DNA from: Brettanomyces bruxellensis | Taxonomy: Eukaryota > Ascomycota > Pichiomycetes > Pichiales > Pichiaceae | DNA length: 64,000 nucleotides | Assembly (NCBI RefSeq): GCF_011074885.1 | Contig: NC_054688.1 | Span: 1,364,001-1,428,000, forward strand | Reading direction: 5' to 3' | Part shown: in pieces, positions 8,962 through 20,148 of the stretch | Layout of the letters: the number at the start of each line of letters is the position of its first letter | Numbering within the stretch: position 1 is the first letter of the stretch | Notes under the pieces: model-generated | Seen by the model: the letters and a program-made list of their open reading frames with translations, nothing else | Told to the model about the DNA's origin: nothing | The model's database searches: none | Made by a program: the position numbers and the translations under genes

Positions 8962-9502
8962 ATAATTGAAATGACGATATATATTGCTAATTCCAAATTA
9001 AGCATAATTCCGAAATTAATGAATCATCACTTTTCTTTTCTTAGTGTCCGATGGTCCTCAAATTCCAGAGCTGTACGTAACAAGGACAGGACGCGTTTGT
9101 AAAGAAGAGGGGCACCAAAAAAAAATTTCGATTCGTTCCCTCATAGAAAATTTACATAGAAATCAGCTGATTTTAAGGAAAGGCAAGAGACGAAAGTAGG
9201 AAATCCTCTTGCTCCGGAGCGCTTCCCTTTTTCTCAGGCTTTTTTTTTTTTTTTTTGTCTCGCTTGTTTCTCTAAGGTGTATATAAACGCCAGTATCCCA
9301 CCCTTATCATCAACACATTTCGGCACCTTTTTTTCATTTAGACTCAGCAATCACCAAATATCATTAGATAACGAACCAGGCTGTGTCTGCATTTTTTTTT
9401 TTCTTTCATTCCTACCACGTCTATTTCATAATCACAGGTAGGATACCTTTTGTATATTAGCATTAACATTAAGTTTTATTATCAATATTGCCACAAAGCA
9501 TC
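8962..9502. other. Intergenic region upstream of SIZ1
   Basis: 541 bp between co-oriented genes. Contains poly-A and poly-T tracts (9119-9127, 9241-9256, 9392-9401) and a TATATAA at 9280-9286, which could serve SIZ1. Nothing else recognised. Confidence 0.5.
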
Positions 9503-12500
9503 ATGAATCGGTCCGTGGCACCACTGTCAGATATGCAGCTGAATAGGACATTGTCCCTCATGGGGGATCTTCGAAGTGCAGATCTCAAGGAAATATGTCG
9601 AAGTTTAGGGTTGACAGTAGGGGGAAGAAAAGCAGAGCTTCAGAATAGAATTTCAGACTTTCTGGTCAACTGTCGCGTATCAGGAGACAATTCAAGTTGT
9701 CTGGCGGTGCGAGACCTTATTTTATGTTCTTACCACAAGGAGGATCTTCCAGACTATGAAACTTTGCTACATAATTACCAGGAATCGACGCAGAAAAGCG
9801 ATGATGATGCACATAAATCGATTCTGGCGCGACAGATACACATTTATTTCAAAAAGAGCCCGTTCTACACGCTTAAAAGAATGGTGAGTGCCGATGGAAA
9901 TGCACAGATATTGGCAAGAAAGCATCCAAAGGGTCGTGGGACGGTCAGATTTACATTTAAGCTTCGGCAGAGTGAACTTAAGATGCTTGAATCGTCTCCA
10001 AACATGCGTTTATATCTAGTTTCGGGCGCTATAAATGACCTAAACTACACCAGAACGCAGTCCGAAGACCGGTATGTGGAATTCCCACAGCCAATCAAGA
10101 TCATCTACAACAATAAGGTTCTTTCGGACAATGTGAGGGGAATTAGAGGCCAGTTGGGCTCGGCCAAACCGGCAGATTTAACACCATATCTTCAGAAACA
10201 CCGCCGGAATGCGGTCGACCTAGTTTTCGCATACACAACGAGGAATTACTTGATGCATTTATACATAGTGGAGGTGACTCCAGTGGAAGATCTAATGGAT
10301 AATATATTAAAACGGCCCCACATTCCTCCGCAAAGTACAATTGCAATGATCAAAGAAGATGCCGAGGGTGAGGACATGGTGGCATCAAAGGAAATCGTCA
10401 GTTTGAAGTGTCCATGTAGTTTTATGCGTATGGAGTATCCATGCCGATCGCAAAAGTGCGAACACATTCAATGCTTTGACTGTTATTCTTTCTTAACCCT
10501 TCAGGAGCAGGCACCGACGTGGCTTTGTCCAATTTGCTCGAAAAAAATCAAACTTTCGTCATTGGCAATTGATGATTACTTCCTCAACATCATCCAAAAC
10601 TCGGGTGCGGATGTCGAGTCCGTTGAACTGTATAGAGACGGCTCCTGGCTTCCGAACGACCTGCAATCGAATCTACAGAAGATACGGCATCATCATTCAC
10701 CTCAAGTTTCCGTCAAGGAAGAGGAAAAAACAATTCCTGCTGATCATTCTGGTGACGAGATTGAAGTTATCGACTTGAATTCCGATACGGAGGAGGAAGA
10801 GCCGCCTGCAAATTCTAATGGTGTTAATCATGCCGGTGATTTGCAACAATTGGATGAAGAACATCCGGCTGACGGGCAAGTGACTCCCGGAATAAGAAAG
10901 GATAGTGCACCTAAAGCAGGGGAGCATGCTAAAGTAGGCGAGATTACACCTAAAGCAGGCAGTGATGCACCTAAAGCAGGCAGTGATGTACCTTCTAAAG
11001 CAACTAAAGAGGCGTCTGCGAAAGAGGATACACAAAATATAAATCAACAGAATAATTTGCCGAACGGAAATGCGATAAAATCAGGTCATGATGCACGAGA
11101 TCAAAGCAAAGGGCAACCGGATGCTTCCCAGCTTCTGAATACATCTGTACCAATTGTAAATCAGAGGATTGAACACCGTAACGAAGAATTTGGTACAGAG
11201 AACCAGCCGATCGAGATTTTGAGCGACAGTGATAATGAAGATGAGCCAATGAGTGAAGCTCAAGTTCTGCCTCAAGCACATCAACTTCCACACACAAGTG
11301 ACTCTGCGCAACACGACAAATCATCTGATGTTTTTGAAGATGCGCTTGTCACTCAGCCATTTGAAAGGGAAAGCAATGCTGTAGTTTCGAAGCCGTCTGA
11401 GGATCATAACGGAAACATCAATAGTGTGAGTCAAGTTCCCACCCAGCTGGAATCTGGTGTTAGGGTTACTAATTTGGGGCAGGAACCTTCAAATATGGCA
11501 GGGTCTGGGAGTATAAGCGTGGATGCACGTAATACAATTGTAAAAGCAGTTTCGGGTGCGTCCACTAATGCTAATTATAATACTGCCAAAGGCAACAAGA
11601 CTGTGAATGTTACTGGTGCTGATATTGCTACTAATGTTACCACTGCGAATAATGGGGCTGGAAGTGTTGTGGCCAATGCTTCTAATATAGATTCTGTTGA
11701 TGCCGTGACCAACACAAATGCCAATGTTATCAACAATAATTATACTTCCAATGCTATGACTACAAATACAGTTACCGGTATTACTGGTGCTGCTTCTAAC
11801 GCCAGTACAGGTACTGCTATTGTAGATGCAGCTTCCACCCATGGAAATTCTGCTAATAGTGCCAATGCGAATGCTGCAACAATCACAAATTCCACTGTAA
11901 ATGTTACAAATACCTTTGCAACTACCGCAAATGCTACCAATGCTACTGGTTCTGTTTCCCACATCCCTAATATGGCTTCTAACATTAATACAAACGCTAC
12001 TGGCACACGTGTTGCTTCGAATAATGCGAATTACGTTCCTATTCTTCCAGACACGGCTAATCCAACAAATGGTTCGCCTTATGCTTCTCATGTTCATTCG
12101 CTAGCGACATTTCCAGATGGGGGTTCGAACTTTGGATCCTCTAGATTTGGCATTCATCCATCGTCTGCACCTATCGGATCCCAACCTTCCAGAAATGGGG
12201 CTTTTCAAATGCAAGGTAAACTTCAACAACACCATCAAAGCATACGGCCAATGCCATCTCCTGCTGATATGAGATCTACTGGAAGTGGACAGCAGCAGCA
12301 AAGAATACTTCCTCGCTCTCTTGACGTGTTTGAGCCAAGATACACGAATTCATTAACAACTCAGCAGCAGCAGCAGCAGCAGCTGACAGCAAACAATTTG
12401 CAGAAGCAGCGTCAATATCAAGCTTTACATCTTCAATCGCAACGGCAAAAACTAATATCCAACAATCCTAATGTTCAGAACTTCCAACAGAATGGGTTTG

Positions 12501-13237
12501 GTGGATCCAACCGTGTGTCATCTGCACCTATAGCCAATAGTTTTCCGATGTCTGCAAGCAATTCATCTAGTGTCTCATTGCCTCAATATACATCACATCA
12601 AGTTCCTGCATCTACAATTCCACAAAAAAGAGCAAGTGAGCCTATTGTGACGCAACCAGTAGCCAAGATGAGGCACGTGGATGCTATTGATATCAGTGAA
12701 GGCGATGTAGATAATATTCCACCCAGTGAAAGAATGAAGAACATGGATCAAAGTTTTGTTGGGAATTTAGGGTTTTTGCAATCAATCGTGACCGGAACGA
12801 ATGAAAAGAGTGATGGAAAGAATGCCAATCCGAAACTTACGGATGAAACAGCCAACTCAAATCGGAAAGATGACAAGTTCAGCCAGGTGCCTTTAAAAGC
12901 CGAAATTTTTGATCTTGATAGATTGGTTGAACGGCTTTTGAGTGTCGGTACAAAGTTTTCATGCAGAGATGCGGACCTGAGAAATAGTTTGGTGCATAAC
13001 AGCACCAATAATTTATTAATGGAATCGTGTAAATCGGAATTATTGCGAGAGACAAGTATTTCCATCATCAACTACTTGGGAAGCATGCTAGCGATTGCAT
13101 GCGATGCACTTTCGTACATAATTCAACGGGAAAAGCGTAACTGTGTGGTTATGTCATGGATGCTTACGAAGTACTACAAGGTCTTGATTCCTACAAGAAA
13201 AAATACAACTTACCTAAACGGTGCATGGACATATTGA
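9503..13237 (+). CDS. SIZ1: SIZ/PIAS-type SUMO E3 ligase (frame ends early relative to likely full gene)
   Basis: 1244 residues from the ATG at 9503. Domains in order: SAP DNA-binding motif (~20-55, with [10 protein letters not shown] and GGRKAELQ); PINIT domain (~105-270), which orients substrates such as PCNA; SP-RING (~298-350) with [15 protein letters not shown]-x-H and CPIC, which recruits Ubc9. Two SUMO-interaction motifs follow, [12 protein letters not shown] (~421) and [12 protein letters not shown] (~569). Then come a long Asn/Thr/Ala-rich low-complexity region (~640-850), Gln runs (~930-965) and a helical C-terminal stretch. It acts in the nucleus, attaching SUMO to chromatin proteins. 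It is well over the ~900 aa of S. cerevisiae Siz1. The frame ends at 13237 inside what looks like a continuous helical region; see the junction and the next entry. Confidence 0.9.
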   Translation: MNRSVAPLSDMQLNRTLSLMGDLRSADLKEICRSLGLTVGGRKAELQNRISDFLVNCRVSGDNSSCLAVRDLILCSYHKEDLPDYETLLHNYQESTQKSDDDAHKSILARQIHIYFKKSPFYTLKRMVSADGNAQILARKHPKGRGTVRFTFKLRQSELKMLESSPNMRLYLVSGAINDLNYTRTQSEDRYVEFPQPIKIIYNNKVLSDNVRGIRGQLGSAKPADLTPYLQKHRRNAVDLVFAYTTRNYLMHLYIVEVTPVEDLMDNILKRPHIPPQSTIAMIKEDAEGEDMVASKEIVSLKCPCSFMRMEYPCRSQKCEHIQCFDCYSFLTLQEQAPTWLCPICSKKIKLSSLAIDDYFLNIIQNSGADVESVELYRDGSWLPNDLQSNLQKIRHHHSPQVSVKEEEKTIPADHSGDEIEVIDLNSDTEEEEPPANSNGVNHAGDLQQLDEEHPADGQVTPGIRKDSAPKAGEHAKVGEITPKAGSDAPKAGSDVPSKATKEASAKEDTQNINQQNNLPNGNAIKSGHDARDQSKGQPDASQLLNTSVPIVNQRIEHRNEEFGTENQPIEILSDSDNEDEPMSEAQVLPQAHQLPHTSDSAQHDKSSDVFEDALVTQPFERESNAVVSKPSEDHNGNINSVSQVPTQLESGVRVTNLGQEPSNMAGSGSISVDARNTIVKAVSGASTNANYNTAKGNKTVNVTGADIATNVTTANNGAGSVVANASNIDSVDAVTNTNANVINNNYTSNAMTTNTVTGITGAASNASTGTAIVDAASTHGNSANSANANAATITNSTVNVTNTFATTANATNATGSVSHIPNMASNINTNATGTRVASNNANYVPILPDTANPTNGSPYASHVHSLATFPDGGSNFGSSRFGIHPSSAPIGSQPSRNGAFQMQGKLQQHHQSIRPMPSPADMRSTGSGQQQQRILPRSLDVFEPRYTNSLTTQQQQQQQLTANNLQKQRQYQALHLQSQRQKLISNNPNVQNFQQNGFGGSNRVSSAPIANSFPMSASNSSSVSLPQYTSHQVPASTIPQKRASEPIVTQPVAKMRHVDAIDISEGDVDNIPPSERMKNMDQSFVGNLGFLQSIVTGTNEKSDGKNANPKLTDETANSNRKDDKFSQVPLKAEIFDLDRLVERLLSVGTKFSCRDADLRNSLVHNSTNNLLMESCKSELLRETSISIINYLGSMLAIACDALSYIIQREKRNCVVMSWMLTKYYKVLIPTRKNTTYLNGAWTY

Positions 13238-15150
13238 TGTGGCTAGAGGTGCAGCGTTGTATATTTCGCTCATCCTATGAGCTTGAAGTGCTTTTTAATG
13301 CAAGGGTGGATGCTTTAACGGTCCAACTTCGGAAAGGAAGTCGGTATACCAATTCAAAATGGCTGTTTTCACGCTTGTTGAAGAAATCCTTTGATGATTT
13401 GAAGAATACCCGTGAAGGCTCTGTTCCTAGTGCTTATGATAAATATGTGGCCTTTCAACTAGCAATGTTCTTGAAGAGATCTGGCCTTTTCTTCGAGTTA
13501 CCATGTACGGTGACTGGAAAAGATAGGGTTTCATTTGCTAAAATTGATGCGCAGGTGGAAACTTTCAATAAAATTCCCATAGGTGCTCTTCCTACAGTAT
13601 TCTTTAACGCAGTTTCAGCACATGGTGTGCCGATATCCCGTGACACCAACTGGCGTTCTACTGATTATGTGGATTATTTGAAGACGATGACGCTGAACAA
13701 TGAGAAAGGGCGCGATATGGCTGCTTATGCCAAACCGGTTGATGGATCAAGGAAAAGTGAAGAGGAAAGAAATTATCTGGATGCAAAAATAAGAGAGGAA
13801 TCTCGTGCGAAACTAGAAGCTGAGTTAAAGGAGAAGGAGCGTCGTGAGGCTGAAAAAAAGGAGAACGAAAGATTTGAATATGAGAGAAAGGAAAGAGAAC
13901 GACTTGAGTCTCAAAGAAAAGAGAAAGAAAGATTGGAGACTGAAAGAAAGGAGAAAGACCGTCTAGAAGCTGAAAGAAAGGAGAAAGACCGTCTAGAAGC
14001 TGAAAGAAAGGAGAAAGAACGAATAAAGGCTGAAAGAAAGAAAAAAGAACGACTTGAGGCTGAAAGAAAAGAAAAAGAACGTCTAGAAGCTGAAAGAAAA
14101 GAAAAAGAACGTCTAGAAGCTGAAAGAAAAGAAAAAGAGCGTTTGAAAGCTGAAAGAAAGAAAAAAGAACGACTTGAGGCTGAAAGAAAAGAAAAAGAAC
14201 GTCTAGAAGCTGAAAGGAAAGAAAAAGAGCGTTTGAAAGCTGAACAAAAAGAAAAGAAACGTCTAGAAGCTGAAAGGAAAGAAAAAGAGCGTTTGAAAGC
14301 TGAACAAAAAGAAAAGAAACGTCTAGAAGCTAAAAGAAAAGAGGAGGAACGTATGGAAGCAGAAGCTAGAAAGAAAAATGAAGAGAGAGCAAGACTTGAG
14401 GCTTCGAGAGCTGCAGAAGAAAAAAAGGTGAGAGAGAAATCAAGAGCTAAGAGAGCCGAGTTGGAGAGAAAAATATTGGCGAAAACCAAAAGCCAGCAAG
14501 ACATGTTGAATAAGTGGAGATTTGACATTCTGGACATGAAAAGCAAGCAGTTGGAACAGTCAAAAGTTCGAAATAAGTCTCCGTTGCTCAAAGGTACCAC
14601 CGGTGGAAATGGTGTGGCATCTAACTCGAAGACGGTTTCAACTGTGGTCAATGATAAAACGACACACGTAAAAGATTTGAAGAAGCCGTCGACGGACTTT
14701 TCGGTTGGAAATAGTAATTTAGCAATGCTTCAGCAGCTTCAGAAGTCTCTAGCAGAGAGACAACAACTGTTACAGAAGCGGATGAATTTCAGAGGTCTTG
14801 TGTCCAAAAGCTTGAGCCCGGCAGTGAAAACTGATGATAAACAAGTCAAGAAGAAACATTCTTCAGAAAAAAATGAGACTGCAGATTCAAGTGCAGTGGA
14901 CGGGCAGAAAATTGTGCAGGGAGAGCAGAAAAAGAAGACTGAGATACTTCCAACTGTCAAGGCATCTGCAAGTGGGCTACTAGGATTTTCTGCATCACTC
15001 ACTGGTTTCAGGGAATTGCTGCAGAGGAGAAAATCTGACTTAGATGGCTCGAAAGAATCTAAAAAGGGTAAGACTGATGATGAATATGGGCCACCATTGC
15101 CTCCTCCTCCAGGAGTCCCCCCTAACCGGACTGCAAAAGGTGTTCAGTGA
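13156..15150 (+). CDS. KER-repeat coiled-coil protein, probably the C-terminal part of SIZ1 in the -1 frame
   Basis: 664 codons from an in-frame ATG that lies inside the SIZ1 frame (82-bp overlap). Residues ~1-195 look globular and helical; ~210-440 are a highly charged array of 10-residue [14 protein letters not shown] units likely to form a single alpha helix or coiled coil; ~440-640 is low complexity; the tail is proline-rich ([11 protein letters not shown]). I recognise no family. A separate yeast gene overlapping another by 82 bp in the same direction would be unusual. In S. cerevisiae, as I recall, SIZ1 and STE14 are immediate convergent neighbours, and here this frame lies exactly between them. 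Both points favour it being the 3' part of SIZ1, giving a protein of about 1,890 residues. Confidence 0.65.
   Translation: MDAYEVLQGLDSYKKKYNLPKRCMDILMWLEVQRCIFRSSYELEVLFNARVDALTVQLRKGSRYTNSKWLFSRLLKKSFDDLKNTREGSVPSAYDKYVAFQLAMFLKRSGLFFELPCTVTGKDRVSFAKIDAQVETFNKIPIGALPTVFFNAVSAHGVPISRDTNWRSTDYVDYLKTMTLNNEKGRDMAAYAKPVDGSRKSEEERNYLDAKIREESRAKLEAELKEKERREAEKKENERFEYERKERERLESQRKEKERLETERKEKDRLEAERKEKDRLEAERKEKERIKAERKKKERLEAERKEKERLEAERKEKERLEAERKEKERLKAERKKKERLEAERKEKERLEAERKEKERLKAEQKEKKRLEAERKEKERLKAEQKEKKRLEAKRKEEERMEAEARKKNEERARLEASRAAEEKKVREKSRAKRAELERKILAKTKSQQDMLNKWRFDILDMKSKQLEQSKVRNKSPLLKGTTGGNGVASNSKTVSTVVNDKTTHVKDLKKPSTDFSVGNSNLAMLQQLQKSLAERQQLLQKRMNFRGLVSKSLSPAVKTDDKQVKKKHSSEKNETADSSAVDGQKIVQGEQKKKTEILPTVKASASGLLGFSASLTGFRELLQRRKSDLDGSKESKKGKTDDEYGPPLPPPPGVPPNRTAKGVQ
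13198..13204 (+). other. Frame junction: candidate -1 slippery heptamer A AAA AAT
   Basis: In the SIZ1 frame the codons here read (AG)A AAA AAT, an X-XXY-YYZ heptamer. A one-base backward shift enters the downstream 664-codon frame. Equally, one extra A in this six-A run would join the two frames outright, so a homopolymer undercall or a real indel are alternatives. The shift must fall between the stop at 13138-13140 in one frame and the stop at 13235-13237 in the other. Confidence 0.5.
13855..14345 (+). repeat. 30-bp tandem repeat encoding [10 protein letters not shown] units
   Basis: Purine-rich coding minisatellite. The unit is 30 bp (10 codons), with about 16 imperfect copies. Some longer blocks of two or three units are duplicated nearly exactly, which indicates recent expansion by unequal exchange or slippage. 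Confidence 0.85.
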
Positions 15151-15298
15151 GCTAGCCAGGCAGGAAAGCTGCATATTGCGTATTAGTTGTTGCTTCAAGG
15201 AGATGTGAGAGATTTTACTTTACTAAAGAGAGAAACAGATAACAATTGTTCACCACGAATAGGGCGCTAATAATATATTAACCGAAATAATTGTCTGA

Positions 15299-15997
15299 TC
15301 ATAAAAATGGTATGCCAACAGGAACTTTCTTCCTGTAAGCGATGTACTTGGGACCAAAGAAAGTCACTAGTGTGGATTCTTCGTATCTAATGCGGCCTGA
15401 GAAAAACTTGTAGAGCAAAACAATGAAGAGCATCGATATTACTGGATTAAGAAGAAGCATCTGGGTCCCGACGGCCCAGTAGAAGAAGCCGACGTATGAG
15501 GGATGCCGGAAGTAGCCGTAGATACCAGAGGTAACGAGTACATGTGAAGATTTCCTGGAGTGCTCGATGATATGCGAGAAGTTTTCACCTGATGTGGCCA
15601 TGGCAAGAGTTCTGAGTATCTGACCAAAGATCACGAGGCACAACCCAATTATCTTGACATAGTGTCCAGATCTCTTGAAGTTTGGAAAGAAATAAAGCTC
15701 AATGAACGTTTCCAGAAGGGCTAACGTGTGTGCCAAAAGATACTCTAAGCCGTTATTGAGTAGAAAAGAGTCAGATGTGACTTTTGTGGGTTGAAACTTG
15801 GACGTCATAAAGTACTCGAGAAAGTGGAAAAGAGAGACTGATGCCGCGTATAAGTATATTGGTTTGTACTGCTGTGTAAGCGAGATTGCGGCCGAAAACC
15901 CGAAAATGCCTCCAAGGACAAATGAGGTGGCCGAAACCTCCGATAGTGGATTATCATCGAATCTTTTCCTGTAGTCGATATCAACAGACGCCATCAT
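15299..15997 (-). CDS. STE14: Protein-S-isoprenylcysteine O-methyltransferase (Ste14)
   Basis: 232 residues, close to the 239 of S. cerevisiae Ste14, with an ATG start (two adjacent Met codons). A multi-pass ER membrane enzyme: several hydrophobic segments span residues ~25-135 and ~175-205. The ICMT signature occupies the C-terminal third: GIYGYFRHPSYVGFFYW, then RIRYEESTLVTFFG-x-KYIAYRKKVPVG, which carries the conserved R, E and Y residues used with S-adenosylmethionine. It methylates the C-terminal prenylcysteine of CaaX proteins such as Ras and a-factor. It is convergent with SIZ1 and its coiled-coil extension. Confidence 0.97.
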   Translation of the reverse strand: MMASVDIDYRKRFDDNPLSEVSATSFVLGGIFGFSAAISLTQQYKPIYLYAASVSLFHFLEYFMTSKFQPTKVTSDSFLLNNGLEYLLAHTLALLETFIELYFFPNFKRSGHYVKIIGLCLVIFGQILRTLAMATSGENFSHIIEHSRKSSHVLVTSGIYGYFRHPSYVGFFYWAVGTQMLLLNPVISMLFIVLLYKFFSGRIRYEESTLVTFFGPKYIAYRKKVPVGIPFL

Positions 15998-16440
15998 CTG
16001 CGATAAGGTGTAGAACTGGAGATTATTGTGGGCTTCTTGACACGCTAAATAATTGCTGTTGTTTATATGTCAGATCGACCATTGGTATGTTGTTAGTAGC
16101 TAAGCGTGTACTTTAGTGATGATGAAACAGTTGGAGAAGAAGTTGGATTACCCGGGTCGAGATGATAGACGGAAAAAAAATTTCGAGCCAAAAAATTGTG
16201 AGATTGAAGAACGGCCCAAATTTCCCAGATTGGGTAACGCAATGAAATACATGAAACGGCATCGGACGGGACAAGAGAACATGAAAAGCTCGAGATAAGA
16301 ATAAGAAACAAAGTAAGAATAAAGTTAGACAGCGCTACAAACGAAAATGTTATTCGTCAAAAAAAACTCATACCATTAAAGTTATAGAACTTGAAAACAA
16401 GTTACGCAGACCAAATTAGATAGATATATCAGGAAAGAAC
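15998..16440. other. Intergenic region between STE14 and the first TIR-like gene
   Basis: 443 bp. STE14 promoter plus the 3' flank of the mannoprotein gene. No feature seen beyond short A runs. Confidence 0.5.
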
Positions 16441-17115
16441 TTACAAAAGCATGTAAGCAATAGCGCCAAGCGACAAGCCGGCGAAAGGAACAGCGTTGAT
16501 GGCGGCGGCTGCAGAACTCGAGGATGAAGCTGAAGTTGAAGCAGCAGATGACTCAGACTCGGAAGCTGAAGCAGTTTCGGATGCAGAAGAAGCAGACTCC
16601 GAAACAGATGTGAGTTTCACGGATGAAGATCCAGAGGCGGAAGATGATGATGTGCTGTTCTTGAAAGAAGACTCAGTGCTGTTGTGGGCAACACTTGAGG
16701 CGGCACTTGAAGCAGCAGCAGACGAAGTTGCCTTAGATGAAGCAGCAGTGGTTGCAGCAGAAGAGTCACCTCCAATCTTTGAAGCATCAGCTTCAGCGGC
16801 AGGAAGCAAACGGGTAGAATACCATGGAAGAGCGGTAGCAAGGGCCTGGATCTCGGAGAACTCAGACAATGGGATGGTCTTGAAGAGAGAAGTGTAACCA
16901 TCATCCGTGTATGTAGTCATGGCGGTGTAAATGTCGATGAGACCGGTTGGGAAACTGACAGCACTTGCACTGGCAAGATAGTCAATGTACTGGTCTCTGT
17001 AACTGTTGATATCCTGGAAAAGAGCCTCCAAAGCACCAACATCGGCGTTTGGAAGTTCGTCTGCAGCAGCAGCGACGGCAGCAAGAGCGGCAATTGAAAG
17101 AACAGAGCTTCTCAT
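16441..17115 (-). CDS. TIP1/TIR-family GPI-anchored cell wall mannoprotein, copy 1
   Basis: 224 residues, ATG start. Residues 1-~18 are a signal peptide (SVLSIAALAAVAAAA). Residues ~22-110 are the Srp1/Tip1 domain, with TYTDDGYTSLF and ALPWYSTRL, the family signature. Residues ~115-200 are a Ser/Ala-rich stalk for O-mannosylation, with one possible N-glycosylation site (HNST). The end is a hydrophobic GPI-attachment signal (AGLSLGAIAYMLL). The S. cerevisiae relatives (TIR1-4, DAN, TIP1) are wall proteins induced by cold or lack of oxygen. It is a paralog of the gene at 19362-19922, in the same orientation. A TATATAA lies about 125 bp upstream of the ATG. Confidence 0.87.
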   Translation of the reverse strand: MRSSVLSIAALAAVAAAADELPNADVGALEALFQDINSYRDQYIDYLASASAVSFPTGLIDIYTAMTTYTDDGYTSLFKTIPLSEFSEIQALATALPWYSTRLLPAAEADASKIGGDSSAATTAASSKATSSAAASSAASSVAHNSTESSFKNSTSSSSASGSSSVKLTSVSESASSASETASASESESSAASTSASSSSSAAAAINAVPFAGLSLGAIAYMLL

Positions 17116-19361
17116 TTTGATTATTTTGTGGTTGGGGTTACTTGATCGGTGGAAGTTTTCAACTTTAGACTCGACGAATTTTCAGGGGGAAAGTGCGATG
17201 AAAATTACGTGCAGGCGTCCGTGGATACTGCTTCAGTTATATAAGCCGAGAACGCGCTACGATCATCAAGCCAACGACGGGCGGATAATGGAGACGGAAG
17301 AATGCATGAATGAATAATTAAAAGAAATAATAAAACACAATGCATTGGACAATTGCAACTACTCGGGGCGGACTAGAGTGCGAATGGCAAAGTTACCGGT
17401 GAATTTCACGTAAACAAACCTCATGATGGCCCAGAAGCACTCTACTCTGACTATCCATTGACTCCGAATAAATGTAACCGAACCCAGATGTCTGACTGGT
17501 GCCATCTCGTACCTAATCGGGTACTCACCAATTACTAAACTAGCCCGACCGAATTTCCAAATATTGTAAGTGAAAAAAAAATAATAATAATAATTTTCAT
17601 CTTTCGCGCAACGAGGTCACAGCGTAACACAATGGCCCGGATGACCATCTGTTTATCCTAGCTACAACAATACACACGGGAACAATTTCCGTAGTGCGGA
17701 GACTCATTTTGTGTTTACAATCACTCCATACGAGCGAGGCTGGGACACTTGCCGCTTCACACTCCCAAGATGGCCTATGTTAAACGGACAAACTGTGTAC
17801 GGCTTACTATGTCTCGTGGTACGAGCTACTGGAATTTTCTCCCGGAAAACATTCTTAGAGGAAATCGGCGATTCAAGAATAAGGATGTGTTTGGCTTGGC
17901 TACATGCACACTCGTTTCATTGTGGTGCAAGCTGTAATGATTTCTATTAAACTTTATGCTTTGCTTTCACCTTGACACTTTCTTGGTATTCTGGTATTTC
18001 ATGTTGATCGTTTCCTGTTTTTTTTATTTTTAATTTTTTTTTGTACTAGTTCAGTTTATTTTCCCCGTTCCACAGTTTCCACTTTCGCTTTTTACCTCGA
18101 CCCTTACAGTTAAACTCCACACTCCTTCATAGCTCCACACTCATTCGTGAACCCACTTATCATCCATTTGCCCTTCTTCTCATTTCGTAATGTCGCCCAC
18201 TAACTCTTCTTTGTCAAAGCATATTGACTGAATCATCTGTGCAGCCTTGTATTTTCTTGTGACATAGTATTTTCTTTCTTTCTTCTATCATCGGCACCTA
18301 ATCGGCACTTACAATTTTTGTAAGCAGCCATACTACTGCGGAGACAACGCTGTGAACCATACTAGGGATTTTGCTTGTTTCTTTCTTCTGTTGTTCCTTG
18401 ATTATCAGCCGTGTCCTATTGTTCCAGCAATGCTTCTGTACTTCCAGCATTTTCCATTTCTATTCTTAACATTTCTTCGTGCAAGTTAGCACGTTTCATT
18501 TTCGCAAAGTGGCCATTGGCCGATATTCCCTTATCATGTATTTGACGCAAAAGCTTGATGAGATTAGGCACTGTTGACTGTTGTGTATCTGAAAATAGAA
18601 CGAGCCAGAGAATAAGCTTTTAGTCAAGATCCGTTAATTAAGATTGATTAAGCTTTGTCTTGGCATTCGGAATTTGAACTAACCTCCGCTCCATCTTATC
18701 GACTCGTATTTATTTCACTTATCTATTCTCTTCATCCGATACGTTTTTGAAATGGTGATACCCCTTCAAACATTTTGATTTACTCAGTAATACTTCTTTC
18801 TCTGCTACAATCGATTTCCTTCGTGTTTCATATTGCATTTCTACTCCTGTTAGTGAATAGTACCTTTTTTATTCTTTGTTTGTCAGTTCATAGCAACTTT
18901 AAACCTGAGGTTAATTAATAATCAAATAATGGCATCCTTTGGGTTTTTTGGACCCCATTGGTACTAAGATTAATTAATTAGGCTAAACAATAACAATCAG
19001 CCATGCCCTGCAAAAGACATTACTCCCCAAAAGCATATATGAAAAATTTAAAAATTTAAAAACATAAAACAATTGAAAACCAATGTTTCGCTACCTTTTC
19101 AAAGATAAGAAGCTACAATTCGCATATTTTAATTCGCCATAAATTTTCAAACCCATTGAAACTACAATTCCTCGCACTACAAAACTTATTGTTCAAACAT
19201 TAAATGCATTCATTAACGTTACACGATAATTATACCATTCGTAATTCAGACAAAATATTAGAAGAGTTGAACGAAAACGAAAACCCCAAAAAAATAACCT
19301 GCAGGAAAACAATAATTCGATTACTGCATTCCTGAAAAAGCTAGATTAACGGTCAACTTAC
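17116..19361. other. Long intergenic region between the two TIR-like genes
   Basis: 2.25 kb with no supported gene. Short frames around 17711-17950 lack an ATG start or family features. It must hold the regulatory region of TIR-like copy 1. I found no exact TCGTATA or TCGTTYAG site here; the nearest are CATACGA at about 17727 and TCGTATT near 18703. The 18-19.3 kb part is AT-rich, with TTAATTAA at about 18916 and 18971. Confidence 0.6.
17238..17244 (-). promoter_or_regulatory. Candidate TATA box of TIR-like copy 1
   Basis: TATATAA on the plus strand (TTATATA on the gene strand), about 125 bp upstream of the start codon at 17115. The spacing is usual for an inducible yeast gene. Confidence 0.45.
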
Positions 19362-19922
19362 TTACAAAAGCATGTAACCGAGCATAGCACCTAGACCCAA
19401 GCCGGCGTATGGAGCGTTAGCAGCAGCACCTGCAGAGAAGGTAGACAAAGCGATTGAGGCAGCGGAACTAGAAGCCTCAGAAACAGCCAAAGTGCTTGAA
19501 GCAGCCTCAGATGATGAAGCAGCAGCAGTAGTAGCAGCAGTGGTCTCAGCAGCACTAGTGGCAGCCTCAGAAGATGAAGCAGCGGCTGAAGAAGAAGCAG
19601 CAACAGTGATCTTTGGCTCGATACGGGAAGTGTACCATGGAAGAGCAGTCTCCAAAGACTGAATCTGTTCGTACTCAGAGTCTGGAAGAGCGGCCAAAAT
19701 GGTAGTGTAAGAGTCATCAGTGTAGGTAGCGATGGACTTGAAGATTCCGATCAAGTTGGTTGGGAAAGTAACGTCAGAGTTCGAAGACAAGTATGAAAGA
19801 TACTGGTTGATGTTGTTTTCGATATCAGAGAAAAGAACAGTCAAAGACTCGACTTGCTCGGCATCAAGTTCTGCCATAGCGACAGAAGCAAGAGCTGCGA
19901 TACTTAGAATGCTGGCCTTCAT
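19362..19922 (-). CDS. TIP1/TIR-family GPI-anchored cell wall mannoprotein, copy 2
   Basis: 186 residues, ATG start. Signal peptide at 1-~17, Srp1/Tip1 domain at ~20-105 (TYTDDSYTTIL, ALPWYTSRIEPK), Ala/Ser/Thr-rich stalk at ~108-165 and a GPI-attachment tail (AGLGLGAMLGYMLL). It clearly shares ancestry with the copy at 16441-17115 through both the domain and the ends, and has a shorter stalk. It is divergent from the AUS1/PDR11-type sterol transporter across a 2.07-kb region, an arrangement also recalled for TIR3 and PDR11 in S. cerevisiae. A TATATA (~147 bp upstream) and an exact Upc2-type TCGTATA (~220 bp upstream) precede it, consistent with sterol- or oxygen-responsive expression. Confidence 0.88.
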   Translation of the reverse strand: MKASILSIAALASVAMAELDAEQVESLTVLFSDIENNINQYLSYLSSNSDVTFPTNLIGIFKSIATYTDDSYTTILAALPDSEYEQIQSLETALPWYTSRIEPKITVAASSSAAASSSEAATSAAETTAATTAAASSSEAASSTLAVSEASSSAASIALSTFSAGAAANAPYAGLGLGAMLGYMLL

Positions 19923-20068
19923 TTTTGGATGTGTGAGTTTGGTGGGTATTGAATAACTAGTAAAAGAATTGAATCTGTGTGTTACTGGTGAAAGAAGAGG
20001 AATTATAAAAACAAATGCAGAGTAACCTAGTTCTCAGATGGTGACTAATGAAGGCAGAATGGCCCCGT

Positions 20069-20074
20069 TATATA
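20069..20074 (-). promoter_or_regulatory. Candidate TATA box of TIR-like copy 2
   Basis: TATATA about 147 bp upstream of the start codon at 19922. Confidence 0.45.
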
Positions 20075-20141
20075 TCCGCAAACATGGGTCATCGGCTTCG
20101 GGCTTAATTGTAGTTTCAGAAAAGTCGACGGAGAGCCATAG

Positions 20142-20148
20142 TCGTATA
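20142..20148 (+). promoter_or_regulatory. Sterol regulatory element-like site TCGTATA
   Basis: Exact match to the S. cerevisiae Upc2/Ecm22 site TCGTATA, 220 bp upstream of TIR-like copy 2 and in the divergent region shared with the sterol transporter. A 7-bp match can occur by chance, but the position and the neighbouring genes fit. Confidence 0.45.

Noticed and set aside
11489..12097. Minus-strand Ile/Ser/Cys-rich frame opposite SIZ1
   Set aside because: Shadow of the Asn/Thr/Ala low-complexity region of SIZ1.
13911..14651. Long minus-strand Ser/Phe-rich frame opposite the KER repeat
   Set aside because: Antisense shadow of a purine-rich 30-bp repeat; it mirrors the repeat unit exactly.
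17711..17950. Overlapping frames of 62-79 codons between the TIR-like genes
   Set aside because: The 79-codon frame begins with a non-ATG codon and the 62-codon one is its overlapping shadow; no domain or signal peptide; atypical codon make-up.
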